Shown piece after piece: positions 1 to 7,215 of a DNA stretch of 13,488 bases. A program made the position numbers and the translations under genes. The stretch lies in the NCBI GenBank assembly GCA_009602725.1, contig WELB01000094.1, positions 236,445-249,932 of the forward strand. The letters run 5' to 3'. Origin of the DNA: Spirogloea muscicola. Lineage: Eukaryota > Streptophyta > Zygnematophyceae > Spirogloeales > Spirogloeaceae. How positions within the stretch are numbered: the first letter of the stretch is position 1; the number at the start of each line of letters is the position of its first letter. The notes beneath the pieces were generated by a model that did not search any database, was not told the DNA's origin, and worked only from the letters and a program-made list of their open reading frames with translations.

Positions 1-18
1 CGGCCGCGGCATCGGTGA

Positions 19-55
<37 letters not shown>

Positions 56-1778
56 GTTGCTGCGGCGCCGCCAGGCTCAGTCAGGCTTTAGGGTTCATGC
101 TTAGGAATAAAGGGTTCAGGGCTCAAACCCCGCGCCACGGCTTGGGCAGGCTCTGGGCGCGGCAAGACGGCGGGGCGCGGGCACAAGGGCCAGAAGGCGC
201 GGTCCGGGCGCAGCCCGCGGCTGGGCTTCGAGGGCGGCCAGACGCCGCTGCGCCTCCGCCTGCCCAAGCGCGGCTTCCACTCCCCCTTCCGCAAGCACTT
301 CCAGGTGAGCCGCTAGAGCTTGGGTTTTGGCAGCAAGGTTTGTAGTGGAGCGTGCTTGTCATTCACTCACGTCCTTTGTGAGTTGCCTATTCAGATCATA
401 AGCGTCTGTGGACCTCAAATTTTTTACCATTTGGGCTACGTTTCCCATAATGGGTGTCGATAGGTCCTGGGTTTTCTCCTGCTGTTGCTGCCACTGCTTT
501 GCCAGCTTCGCCAGCTTAAGAGAGGGCTTGGATTGTGGCACTAGGGATCTGCAAGGTGTCTCAGGGCAGACTAGCTAGGCACAACTTCCAGCATCTGGTC
601 CTACCTCTGGGAGGCCGCCATGGCTGCTGCTACTCATTGACCAGGGGATAGGCTGCAGGCTGACCGAAATCCATCAATGCCCGGCGGTTTCGTGAGTTCG
701 CTTTTGCAGCACTTGCACGTTGGAGACGTGGTTGCGGCGGTGGAGGCGGGTGCCCTAGATGCGAGTCGGTTAATCACGATGAAGACGTTGGTGGTAAGCC
801 GGCTGGTCTGGCCCTTTTGCAGGTTTGCCTGCACCGGTGCTCGATCCTGAGCGTGCAGAGGGCCTTGGGATGCCCCAAGCCCTCACCCACGGTGCTGCAC
901 GCCTCTTTGCCTTGCAGGACTCCGGCGTCAGCCAGAAGCGCGTTGGAGATGGCATCAAGCTCATGGGCCGCGGTGCAGAGAAGCTCAAAGTTCCGCTGCA
1001 TCTGGAGGTGAGCCGCCGTATAAGCCCTGTCTTCCAACTGCAACAGGGTTGAGGTTTTGGGGTGTTGGGCTTAAAGCGATGGACTCATAGAGCCTAAGGT
1101 CGAGGGTCTCAAGCCACCTGGCAGCGCTCCGTTGCCCGTGGCTTGTGCTGGGTCGTGAGTGCCATGCGGTCTGCAACTTGCCGCGGCTGCAGCAGCGGCC
1201 TTGGGGGCCACATGCGAGTGAGGCTCGGCGCCGAGTCTTCACGACCCAGTTGTAAGAACAAGGTCCAGCCAGTGGGTGGTCGACTCCAACTGGTGACTAA
1301 ATATCACTATGGGGTCAACAGGGTCTACAACTAGGAGGGAGGGCTTTGCCCGCAGAGTGTCTGTTCTTCTGGGAGTCAATGTACAAAGTTAGGAGGATGC
1401 GGCAGGGGACCTCGAAGTGACAGCCCACCTCGCTCGCCGCCGCCGCCGTAGGTGAGCCGGGTGAGCCAGGTGGCACGGGCTGCGGTGGAAGATGCGGGCG
1501 GCTCGGTCGTGCGTGTGCACTACAACCAGCTCGGCCTGCGGGCGCTGCTGCGGCCCGAGTGGTTCGTAGCCAAGGGCCGGCTGCTGCCGCGGGCGGCGCG
1601 GCCGCCACCCAAGGTCATGCCGCAGGTGGACGCGATCGGGCGCCTTCCCGCCCCATCCGAGCCGCTCGCCGACGCCCCGCGCGGATGGCCGCGGCCAGGC
1701 CTCGACCCCAAGCACTACGCCACCGGTGGGCGGCCGCCGCCGCCGCCGCCACCACCCACACCAGCGCAGTCTCCATGA
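1..1778 (+). CDS. MRPL15: Mitochondrial ribosomal protein uL15m, 5'-partial, five exons
   Basis: Exons: 1-14, 150-304, 710-793, 918-1007 and 1452-1778 (TGA at 1776-1778). All introns are GT-AG (135, 405, 124 and 444 nt) and the exons join without a frameshift. The first codon junction (base 14 plus 150-151) gives [18 protein letters not shown], followed by [18 protein letters not shown]; this is the uL15 signature. Later segments ([76 protein letters not shown]) match the plant mitochondrial branch rather than the plastid one. The product is a structural protein of the mitochondrial large subunit, made in the cytosol and imported. The start codon and presequence lie before the window. The C-terminus runs past the usual APSEP end into a Pro-rich tail with a P8 run coded by a CCG/CCN stretch. 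The exon choice rests on family similarity and splice signals, without transcript data. Confidence 0.93.
19..53. repeat. (GCC)n microsatellite in intron 1
   Basis: About eleven uninterrupted GCC/CCG triplets begin five bases after the first splice donor of the uL15m gene. Similar but shorter CCG runs occur at 1434-1449 (just before the last acceptor), 1725-1752 (coding the Pro run) and 13379-13397 (coding a Gly run in the HNH gene). Confidence 0.9.
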
Positions 1779-2298
1779 CCAGAATTTGCAGCCAAAAGCC
1801 ATCTCCAGCAGCAAGCAGTGTGCTTGGCAGTACATAGAGGCGCCAAGAATCTCAGCAACTCATGTGCGACAGTGGCTGGTGGAGTTCCCATGGACTTTAG
1901 TGTTGCTTCCTTCTCCTGCAGTACGTGACTGGGCGGCCATAGCCCACGCCCTCTGTATAGCCTTGCACTTGGATGCCCATTGAACCCCTGGGCCGTATTC
2001 TTTCGGAGCCGCGGCTCCATCCTTCCTCCTAACCATAAGATACTTGCAACCTTCCTTCAATACAGTTGCAGGTCATTTGACCATGCGGAGAGATTAATTG
2101 GAGTTGCTACTGCTGAGCGCGTGATATTCTGTTGGTGAGGGGCAGGGAGGACGTGGGCCGAGCTCAGGGATGCACAGGGGACGCAAGGAGCAAGTGCACA
2201 TTGACCAAGCCAAGAGAGGGGGGCTCATGTGGTGCACCAGATGGCCTTCATCGCCTGGTGGGGGCCTCTCTGCCGAGCCGGGGTTGAGACAAAGGCGC
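1779..2298. other. Intergenic, 3' flank of MRPL15; no gene recognised
   Basis: No reading frame here resembles a known family. The stretch must hold the 3' UTR of the uL15m gene, but the algal polyadenylation word TGTAA was not seen, so the transcript end cannot be placed. A weak LLLLS-like reading near 2101-2130 is too short to call as another retroelement end. Confidence 0.4.
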
Positions 2299-2600
2299 AT
2301 CGCTTGCTTCAAGTGTACAGCATGCCACTTGCCATCATCCTGCAACGGTCCTTGGCATTTGCCGTCCACTTGCGAGCAGGCCGCCCTTGGCGGCTGCCTC
2401 CAGGTTTGGACAGGGCGATGTTTTGCTGCCCTCTACTTATTCTGATCTGCACTTGCTGAGGTTATTGAGCGCTCACTCGCAGATTCCACTCGCAGGAGTC
2501 ATGGAGAGTAGTTCCGTGCTTTTTGCGCCAGCCCTTTCGGACCTTGTACGTTCCTTTGGGCTGGACCTCTCACCTCCATTGCCTTACATTGGAAGAGCTG
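2299..2600 (+). pseudogene. LINE-like C-terminal fragment with frameshift, plus 3' UTR and hairpin tail
   Basis: From about 2299 the frame reads LLQVYSMPLAIILQRS then VHLRAGR. The homologous continuation LAAASRFGQGDVLLPS and YSDLHLL lies in a different frame starting near 2384, so there is an indel in the CCGCCC stretch. A second lesion deletes about five bases of the usual LLTRGY end. The following UTR (TTATTGAGCGCTCACTCGCAG-like) resembles 9146-9240. It ends in CCTTGTACGTTCCTTTGGGCTGG at 2542-2564, the shared tail. This is a dead 5'-truncated copy; only the last quarter of the endonuclease-side domain remains. Confidence 0.72.
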
Positions 2601-2629
2601 CTTCTCTCGATGTACTGACGAAAAGACGC

Positions 2630-2700
2630 TTCCAGTAGAGGGCGGTGGCTGTGAGAGGCCAGCCCAGAGGAAAAATCAAACAGCGTTCGAAAGAAAGGGC
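2630..2700 (-). repeat. Hairpin tail, minus strand, in inverted orientation to 2558-2595
   Basis: The stem GGCTG (2647-2651) pairs with CAGCC (2660-2664). Read on the minus strand it is GGGCTGGCCTCTCACAGCC followed by a CCGCCCTCTACTGGAAG end. The plus-strand tail at 2558-2595 carries the same elements in the opposite direction, so the two form imperfect inverted arms around a loop of about 35 bases. Confidence 0.65.
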
Positions 2701-3062
2701 TCGCCCATTGAGGATATGGGCTGGAACAGCCAGCCCAAAAAAGAATGAACAAAGTACAAGAAGGGGGCTAGGCGAAGCACTAAGGAAGACAAGCACAATA
2801 AGAAGCTAAGCAGCTACGAAGCACTCAGTAACCACTGCTGAGCAGTCGCAGGTCATAGATGCTAGGCTGCTGGAAGAGGGTCCCCTGGCCAGAGCCAGAG
2901 GCAGCAGCGAGGGCGCGGCCGGCACGAAGGTGCAGTGCGCGGGCCATTGACCTCTGCAGCGAGATGGCCACGCGCGTGCGGTACACCTGCGCGAGCGACC
3001 CGGCTGCAGGGAAGTACACCGGCTCCCCATGGAAGCGGCGGTCGAAGACAACGAAGTGCTCG
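2700..3062 (-). pseudogene. LINE-like C-terminal fragment with 3' UTR and tail
   Basis: The minus-strand frame from about 3062 reads RRFHGEPVYF, AAGSLAQVYRTRVAISLQRS, RALHLRAGRALAAASGS and then DLRLLSSGY with TGA at 2827-2825. This aligns throughout with the other copies and is uninterrupted. The UTR follows to the tail, where GGGCTGG and CCAGCCC (2718-2724 and 2730-2736) form a stem beside ATTCTTTTTT. It ends at the conserved CAATGGGCGAGC word (2698-2709). The fragment starts directly at the GGGCGAGC end of another tail (3059-3068), so it was inserted beside, or recombined with, an older copy. No start codon of its own is implied. Confidence 0.78.
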
Positions 3063-3115
3063 CCCATAGAGAAGAGTGGCTGGCAAAGCCAGCCCAAAAA
3101 GAATGGACAATATCC
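3059..3115 (-). repeat. Hairpin tail only (GGGCGAGC-type end)
   Basis: GGCTGGC (3078-3084) pairs with GCCAGCC (3088-3094) around AAA. Read on the minus strand it is flanked by TTGTCCATTCTTTTT upstream and CTCTATGGGCGAGC downstream. No protein fragment is attached, so it is a solo tail or a very short 5'-truncated insertion. Confidence 0.7.
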
Positions 3116-3283
3116 CAAGCCAAAGAAAGAAAAGCGCGGCCGAATTGACTGGTGGCTGGGAGAAGCCAGCCCAAAAGGAATGGACAAGGTCATGAGGAGC
3201 CGAATGGGGCAGAAAGCAGGGGACTCAGTGCTAAGACGACAAGGAGGCTCTCAGTAACCTCTAGTCAGCAAGTGCAGGTCAGA
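3116..3283 (-). pseudogene. LINE-like terminal fragment (SDLHLLTRGY-stop) with second-type tail
   Basis: Only the last ten codons, SDLHLLTRGY plus TGA (3283-3250), remain of the coding region. A UTR of about 60 nt follows. The tail stem is GGCTGG (3154-3159) with CCAGCC (3166-3171). Beyond the stem the minus strand reads CACCAGTCAATTCGGCCGCGC and then a TTTCTTTC stretch, unlike the GGGCGAGC end of neighbouring tails. The same distal end occurs at 7335-7360 (-), 7597-7625 (+), 7645-7680 (+) and 8350-8390 (+). Confidence 0.7.
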
Positions 3284-3788
3284 ATAAGAAGAATGAGCTC
3301 GCTAGAGGGCGGGAAGACGAAAAAGAAAGAGGTGCCGAAAAAGAACTACACTACAGTCACTCTTCTCTATGGGCGAGCACATTCCTTACAGTCCATGCCT
3401 TTGAAGGGGCCAGATAATGCTCTAAACGAACAAGTCTTCCAAATGGACAGCGGTGGCTTTTAGAAAGACAGGGCTCGCCCATAGAGAAGAAGGGCTGGTG
3501 AGAGGCCAGCCCAAAGGAATGGACAAGGTCTGAAAGGGCCGGATGGCGCAAACAGCAAGATACTAATCTCTAAAGCACACAGTGCATCACGTAGCCATAA
3601 AGAAAGCGCGGCCACATTGACCATGAAGCACTCAGTAAAACTAAGAAGAAGTGGCACTCCCAATGGGGGCAAGGGCTGCGAAAAGCCAGCCCAAAAAGGT
3701 TCACAAAGGTTCAGAGGGGCCTAAGAGCGGTGAGCAGCTACAAAGGGGCCTGAGGATGCTATGGTAAAACAGGGGGAGGATGGATCAC
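3284..3788. repeat. Mosaic of retroelement UTR and tail pieces, both strands
   Basis: 3318-3354 on the minus strand matches the UTR part CTTTTTCAGCACCTCTTTCT of the copies at 5095-5115 and 8814-8834. At about 3357 it switches to a plus-strand tail end, CTCTATGGGCGAGCAC. A minus-strand tail at 3470-3535 has GGGCTGG (3492-3498) paired with CCAGCCC (3506-3512). Another at 3660-3710 has GGGCTG (3673-3678) paired with CAGCCC (3687-3692). The joins are abrupt, which suggests successive truncated insertions or template switches. No gene is present. Confidence 0.65.
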
Positions 3789-4824
3789 TCAGTAAGTACG
3801 AGTGAGGAGCCTCAGTTCCGACAGACTAGCTGCCGGGAAGCTATCACCCTGACGAAAGCCAGAGCCCGCAGCGAGAGCACGGCCAGCTCGCAGATGCAGA
3901 GCGTGGGCCATGGACCGCTGCAGGACTACAGAGAGGCGCATCCGATATACCTGAGCCCACGAGCCCGCGGCGTTGAAGTCGGCTGGCTCGCCGCGTCTGC
4001 GGGACACAGCCCGCCGCGCAAGCCTAGCCAACAGGTCAAGCCACTGGGACCCAAGAGCCCCGTGCACGTCCACCGCCAAGGGGACGAACTCGTCGGCAGG
4101 TGGGTGGTCAGAGTGCTTGGCCGCCTTGCAGCGAGCGGCCTTCGAGGCAGCGTGGCCGGCCCGCGAGGCAGAGAGCCCCAGGTTGGAGCGGTCGACCACA
4201 TCGGTGGTGACTACATCGGCTATGATCCGCGCGCAACCTCCCGGCGTGGACGCCACCAGGTCCACACGACGCGTATGGTGTCCGTCAGCCCTCTCGAGGA
4301 TGGGCATGACCGAGGCGTTCTCCGTCGCCACCGTGTAGCCCGCCTCCTGAAAGATCCCGAACATAGCATCACGCAAGAGGTCGTGCGCAGCTGTTCGTTC
4401 GCCTCCAGTGGCGCAGCGGAGGAGATGCGCCGCCAGCTCCGCCGGGTCCGTCGACCGCTCCCCACATTCGCACTGCAGCACGCCCAGCAGGCAGGGCCGG
4501 GGGGAGGCCCAGCAGGCGATGCGTGGCCGTGCGGAACAGCTCGTCCGGCAGCCTGAGCGCATCATACAGTGGGAGCGCAGAGAGCCAGGCTGCCGCGCCG
4601 GGGGAGGCGGCCGACAGCAGCCGAGCACGGCCGCGCACGTCGCCTGCGGGGAGGAGCTGCAGCGTGTCCGTGAACGCCGCTTTGTCCACAGCAGCCATGT
4701 ATCGCGCCTGCGCCTGCGAGTCGGAGGAAAAAGGAAAGAAAAGCCGTTGACCCGCCAGACGCCGTCGCAGGTGAAGAAGAAGGAACAGCTCTCCCAATGC
4801 TCTCGTGCTTATTGAGTGGTTCAT
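3789..4824 (-). pseudogene. Longest LINE-like copy: C-terminal Cys/His and restriction-like endonuclease region
   Basis: A long minus-strand frame ends at TGA 3791-3789. From the 5' side it shows AQARYMAAVDKAAF, RARLLSAASPGAAAWLSALP and FRTATHRLLGLP. A one-base shift follows in a run of six G (plus strand, near 4498-4505), then CLLGVLQCECGE...HLLRC, GGERTAAHDLLRD, RRVDL with D 14 residues later in IIADVV (around 4217), FVPLAVDVHGALGSQWLDLL, VVLQRS, RAGRALAAGSGFRQGDSFPA and LRLLTRTY-stop. The order Cys/His cluster, R..H, D-x14-D fits the restriction-like endonuclease (REL-ENDO) region at the C-terminus of some non-LTR retrotransposons. That assignment is an inference from motif spacing. No reverse transcriptase motif is present, so the copy is 5'-truncated. 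One missing G would restore the frame, so the break could be recent or a base-calling error. Confidence 0.72.
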
Positions 4825-4990
4825 TACCCCACATCTGAGACGGCGCTTTTGGCTTGGATTGGCTTCGCCCGAGTGACATAATATTGGCTCGGCCAGGCCG
4901 CCTTCTCATGTCAATGCGTACCGCGCGACCCCTTCCCCTTCCAGAGCCGGCCAGCGCTCGCCCCGACGCTCGCCCTCCATGGAGGGCCTG
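4825..4990. other. Spacer upstream of the long copy; no gene recognised
   Basis: This is the 5' junction side of the long minus-strand copy. It contains a perfect 16-nt palindrome (4972-4987) four bases before the N at 4991. Open frames exist but none resembles a known domain. Confidence 0.4.
4972..4987. repeat. 16-nt perfect palindrome beside the N
   Basis: GCCCTCCA/TGGAGGGC is perfectly self-complementary and ends four bases before the single ambiguous base at 4991. Confidence 0.85.
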
Positions 4991-4991
4991 N

Positions 4992-5187
4992 CTTCTCCTG
5001 CTCCGAGTTACTCTGATCTGCTGTTGCTCACACGTGGATACTGAGCAGCCATCTGCATCTCCCTCTGCACCATCTTGCACTTTGTAGTGTAGTCCTTTTT
5101 CAGCACCTCTTTCTTTGGCTTTGAACATTGTCCATTCTTTTTGGGTTGGCTTTGCCAGCCCCTCTTCTCAATGGGCGAGCACCTTCT
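4992..5187 (+). mobile_element. LINE-like 3' end: last coding codons, UTR and hairpin tail (copy A of 196-bp duplication)
   Basis: Begins right after the N. Its first 51 bases contain the frame YSDLLLLTRGY ending at TGA (5042-5044). The UTR and the tail follow: GGGTTGGC-TTT-GCCAGCCC at 5143-5161, then CTCTTCTCAATGGGCGAGC. The sequence is almost identical to 8712-8906. By eye it differs only at the stop, where this copy reads GGATACTGA and the other GGATAAGA. Confidence 0.8.
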
Positions 5188-5300
5188 TCTCTTCTCTAGA
5201 GCGAGCAGTTTCTTCTTTGGGCCTTGTCCATTCTTTTTGGGCTGGCTCTTCGGCTCTCTATTTATAGACAGAAGTCATGTGCCACCAATTGCCTCTTACA
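5188..5300 (+). repeat. Second hairpin tail fragment and AT-rich stretch
   Basis: CCTTGTCCATTCTTTTTGGGCTGGC at 5221-5245 repeats the retroelement tail, then breaks off into TCTTCGGCTCTC and an AT-rich stretch up to the tRNA-like sequence. No gene. Confidence 0.6.
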
Positions 5301-5470
5301 TGGTATCAGAGGCACAGCGGAAAGCGTGGTGGGCCCACAACCCACAGGTCGAAGGCTCGTACCTCCTTCTGATACCGTGGAGGAAGGCGGTATTCTTGGA
5401 CACTGGCTATCTTCAACTCAGAACTTCTCTATTCTTTCTGTGCTGGCCATTCACAGCTCCCGCCCCCTTC
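5301..5470 (+). mobile_element. Candidate tRNA-iMet-headed SINE with LINE-type tail (copy S1)
   Basis: The tRNA-like head (5305-5376) is followed by a short body containing GGCTATCTTCAACTCAG. The tail is TATTCTTTCTGTGCTGGCC at 5430-5448 followed by ATTCACAGCTCCCGCCCCC. The tail matches the minus-strand copy at 7905-7960 (TTTTTTCTGGGCTGGCC, ATTCACAGCCCCCGCCCCC). Box A-like (AGGCACAGCGG) and degenerate box B-like (GGCTCGTACC) elements fit a pol III head. Family status is an inference from three related loci here. Confidence 0.6.
5305..5376 (+). pseudogene. Initiator tRNA-Met-like sequence, anticodon changed to CAC
   Basis: ATCAGAG opens the acceptor, CACAGCGGAAAGCG the D-arm region, GTGGG-CCCACAA-CCCAC the anticodon arm and CTGATA the acceptor close. 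GGTATCAGA (5302-5310) and TCTGATACC (5368-5376) are perfect complements. The layout and the GTGGG/CCCAC stem with a CCCAxAA loop are those of plant initiator tRNA-Met. The loop reads CAC where CAT is expected, and the T-arm is degenerate, so this is not a normal initiator gene. It is best read as the head of a SINE. Confidence 0.7.
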
Positions 5471-5474
5471 GGCT

Positions 5475-5554
5475 CTTGTATATTTCCGTTGGACTGGCCT
5501 CTCACTTGTCAGCAGATCTGCTGACAAGAAGTGAAGTCTTCCAAGTAAGGAATT
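5475..5554. repeat. Tail fragment and 24-nt perfect palindrome at a head-to-head junction
   Basis: A plus-strand tail remnant (TTGGACTGGCCTCTCAC, 5490-5506) meets minus-strand retroelement sequence at the perfect palindrome CTTGTCAGCAGA/TCTGCTGACAAG (5505-5528). The palindrome centre marks where the orientation of the debris flips. Confidence 0.65.
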
Positions 5555-6003
5555 GCTTGCCCACAGAGAATAGGGGCTGGGAAAGGCCAGCCTAAAAAGA
5601 ATGGACAAGATCCAAAGAGCCAAAAGGTGCCGAAAAGATTCCACACAGCCAGACACGAGACGACGTAGATGGAAGCTTAGTACCCACGAGTGAGCAGCAG
5701 CAAGTCCGAGTGACTGGGAGTCCGAGCAGCTGGGAAAGAGGCACTCCGTCTAGACCCAGATGCAGCAGCCATAACGCGGCCTGCTCGCGAAAGGACTGCG
5801 TGTGCCAGGGAGCACTGGAAAGAGACTGACAGCCGCATGCGGAAGACCTGCGCTAGCGAGCCGGCGGCGTTGAAGCTGGGCAGCTCCCCTGGCTGACCCG
5901 GCCGCTGACCGATGGCCTGCCGGGCAAACAAGCCGCTGGAACAAGCCGCTCTTCTTCTTCTTCTTCGCTGGAGGAGGTCCAGCCAGCCACTGCGGCCCAG
6001 CTG
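5555..6003 (-). pseudogene. LINE-like C-terminal fragment with UTR and tail
   Basis: The minus-strand frame reads SGWLDLLQ, a run of six Arg from a CTT microsatellite (5950-5966), GQPGELPSFNAAGSLAQVF, RMRLSVSFQCSLAHAV, SRAGRVMAAASGS and HSDLLLLTRGY, with TAA at 5679-5677. It is open throughout but carries an insertion of about 20 codons after WLDLLQ compared with the copies at 8516 and 3789. The UTR leads to ATTCTTTTTAGGCTGGCC with GGCTGG (5575-5580) paired to CCAGCC (5587-5592), ending at GTGGGCAAGC. Homology to the family stops near 6003. Confidence 0.75.
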
Positions 6004-6255
6004 GATGGGCATGATGTGAAAATTTTCTTGCTCCGCCTGCCCTCCTTGTCCTGCAACCTGAACCTGCTGTTCACGATCTACATCCTGTACCTGTCCTTCA
6101 TGTCTTACAGCCACTTCCTGTCTTGATGAGGGAGGACCAGCAGACCGTCCCCGTCTTGGCGCAGATGCAGACGCAGACATGGTCACAAAGAGTTCAGAGT
6201 AACACAAAGACTTGTCTAATTACACAGCGCCGGCGAGCACTCAGCTCCACCTGGA
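6004..6255. other. Unassigned stretch, open on the minus strand
   Basis: The minus-strand frame of the preceding fragment stays open to ATG 6207-6205 and reads a Q/V/G-rich stretch (GQVQDVDREQQVQVAGQGGQ). No family is recognised. It may be unrelated host sequence or a low-complexity part of the element. The plus strand gives a hydrophobic reading that is probably the shadow of this repeat. Confidence 0.35.
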
Positions 6256-6402
6256 CCGCACACACAGCAACGTCTTGCCGCACACAGAGCCGCCGCGCAC
6301 GCAGCGCCGCCTAGTCGCACACAGAGCCGCCGCGCACGCAGCGCCGCCTCGCCGCACACGAGCCACCGCGCACACAGCGCCGCTTCGCCGCACACAGAGC
6401 CA
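6256..6402. repeat. 37-bp minisatellite, about four units
   Basis: CGCACACAGAGCC starts at 6279, 6316, 6353 (as CGCACACGAGCC) and 6389, a period of 37 then 36. Each unit continues with GCCGCGCACGCAGCGCCGCC or a close variant. A diverged partial unit precedes from about 6256. The array is GC-rich and open in several frames, but no protein is recognised. Confidence 0.85.
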
Positions 6403-6528
6403 CAAGATTTTTCGGGCCTTTCCTGTCATCTGCCGGGGCCTCCCTCATCTAGGGAGACTCTCATCGGCCTAGCAGAATGAGCGGAATGGGTGATTCTACC
6501 AACCCACTGATTCACCATATTTCTATAT

Positions 6529-6705
6529 TCGACATGATGGAAGTGTTCTCTTCGGCCATCGCGTAGCGCGCCTCCAAGAAGACTTCATACATGCTGTCCC
6601 TCAGGCGATCGTGAGATCTGGTCCTCTCGCCACCGTGCGCACAGCGGAGCATGTGAGCAGCCAGCTCTGGCGCATCGGCGTGGTGGGCTCCGTACTTGCT
6701 GACCA
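6529..6705 (-). pseudogene. LINE-like internal fragment (Cys/His and R..H region), inverted part of a pair
   Basis: The minus strand reads KYGAHHADAPELAAHMLRC, AHGGERTRSHDRLRDSMYEV and EARYAMAEENTSIMS. This matches residues around CGERSTDPAELAAHLLRC to ENASVMP of the long copy at 3789. The first Cys pair is degenerate. It lies head-to-head with the plus-strand 3' part of the same protein at 6755. Confidence 0.75.
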
Positions 6706-6754
6706 GCGGCGCCGGGAACAGGGGTGCAGCCCTTCCCGGTGGCTCGGTGCCTTT

Positions 6755-6998
6755 GGGTCTTGTGCTTACTACCGCATGCGTTTGTCTATGTCCCTCCAGC
6801 GCTCCCAAGCGCTTGCTTTGCACCGCCGCGCCGGTCGCGCCCTTGCAACAGCCTCTGGCTTGCGCAGCGGGGTTGCCTACTTCCCCTCAGCTCATCTGAC
6901 TTCCTACTGCTGACCCGGGGGGACTAAGAGCGCCCTGTCTGCCTAGCCTGTGGCTCAGTCAAGAATACCTGTATGCATCTGGCTGGCTTTCACAGCCG
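6755..6998 (+). pseudogene. LINE-like C-terminal fragment with frameshift, UTR and tail
   Basis: RMRLSMSLQRS, LHRRAGRALATASGL lie in one frame. The end SSDFLLLTRGD-stop (TAA at 6925-6927) lies in another, so there is an indel near 6870-6895. The UTR ends in the short stem-loop GGCTGGCTTTCACAGCC at 6981-6996. With 6529-6705 it forms an inverted 5' part followed by a direct 3' part. Confidence 0.72.
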
Positions 6999-7025
6999 CT
7001 CTTTTACTATAGCTGACCCGCTCTC

Positions 7026-7043
7026 TTTTTTTTGGGGGGGGGG
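7026..7043 (+). repeat. T8G10 homopolymer junction
   Basis: A run of eight T is followed directly by a run of ten G, at the 3' limit of a minus-strand LINE fragment. Runs like this are prone to length errors in sequencing. Confidence 0.8.
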
Positions 7044-7215
7044 ATTCACACTGCATTACACCGACGAGGCAGGGAGGAGGCCCAGGAGCCGGGGACGGCC
7101 GTCTGGAAGACTGCGTCGGGCATGGTGAGCGCCGCATGAAGGGGGAGCGCAGTTAACCACGCCGCCGCCCCAGTAGAGGAGGCCGACAGGAGCCGGGCAC
7201 GCCTTCGTCGGCAGA
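7044..7215 (-). pseudogene. LINE-like internal fragment (GAAAWL region)
   Basis: The minus strand reads RARLLSASSTGAAAWLTALP and then MPDAVFQTAV. RLLGLLP and CLVGVMQCE appear in shifted frames, matching RARLLSAASPGAAAWLSALP to CLLGVLQCECGE of the long copy. At least two indels separate the blocks. It ends just before the T8G10 run and abuts a plus-strand tail at 7216. Confidence 0.7.

Noticed and set aside
2859-3257. Plus-strand open frame of 132 codons
   Set aside because: It runs antisense through a LINE C-terminus and two hairpin tails, and repeats tail-derived words such as KSGWQSQPKKNGQ in translation.
3780-4556. Plus-strand open frame of 258 codons
   Set aside because: It is the antisense shadow of the long minus-strand LINE-like frame, which has recognisable motifs and homologous copies; the plus frame has none.
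4562-5128. Minus-strand open frame of 188 codons spanning the N
   Set aside because: It reads through UTR, the ambiguous base and an off-frame part of the LINE copy; no domain, and its frame differs from the conserved one.
5290-5315. Copia-type LTR end with primer-binding site (TTACA-TGGTATCAGAG)
   Set aside because: The full tRNA follows the site, and no matching LTR pair, TG...CA boundary or gag/pol frame is seen. Kept only as an alternative in a finding.
5305-5376. Functional tRNA gene
   Set aside because: The anticodon loop reads CAC in an initiator-type body, the T-arm is degenerate and it continues into a retroelement tail rather than a T-run terminator.
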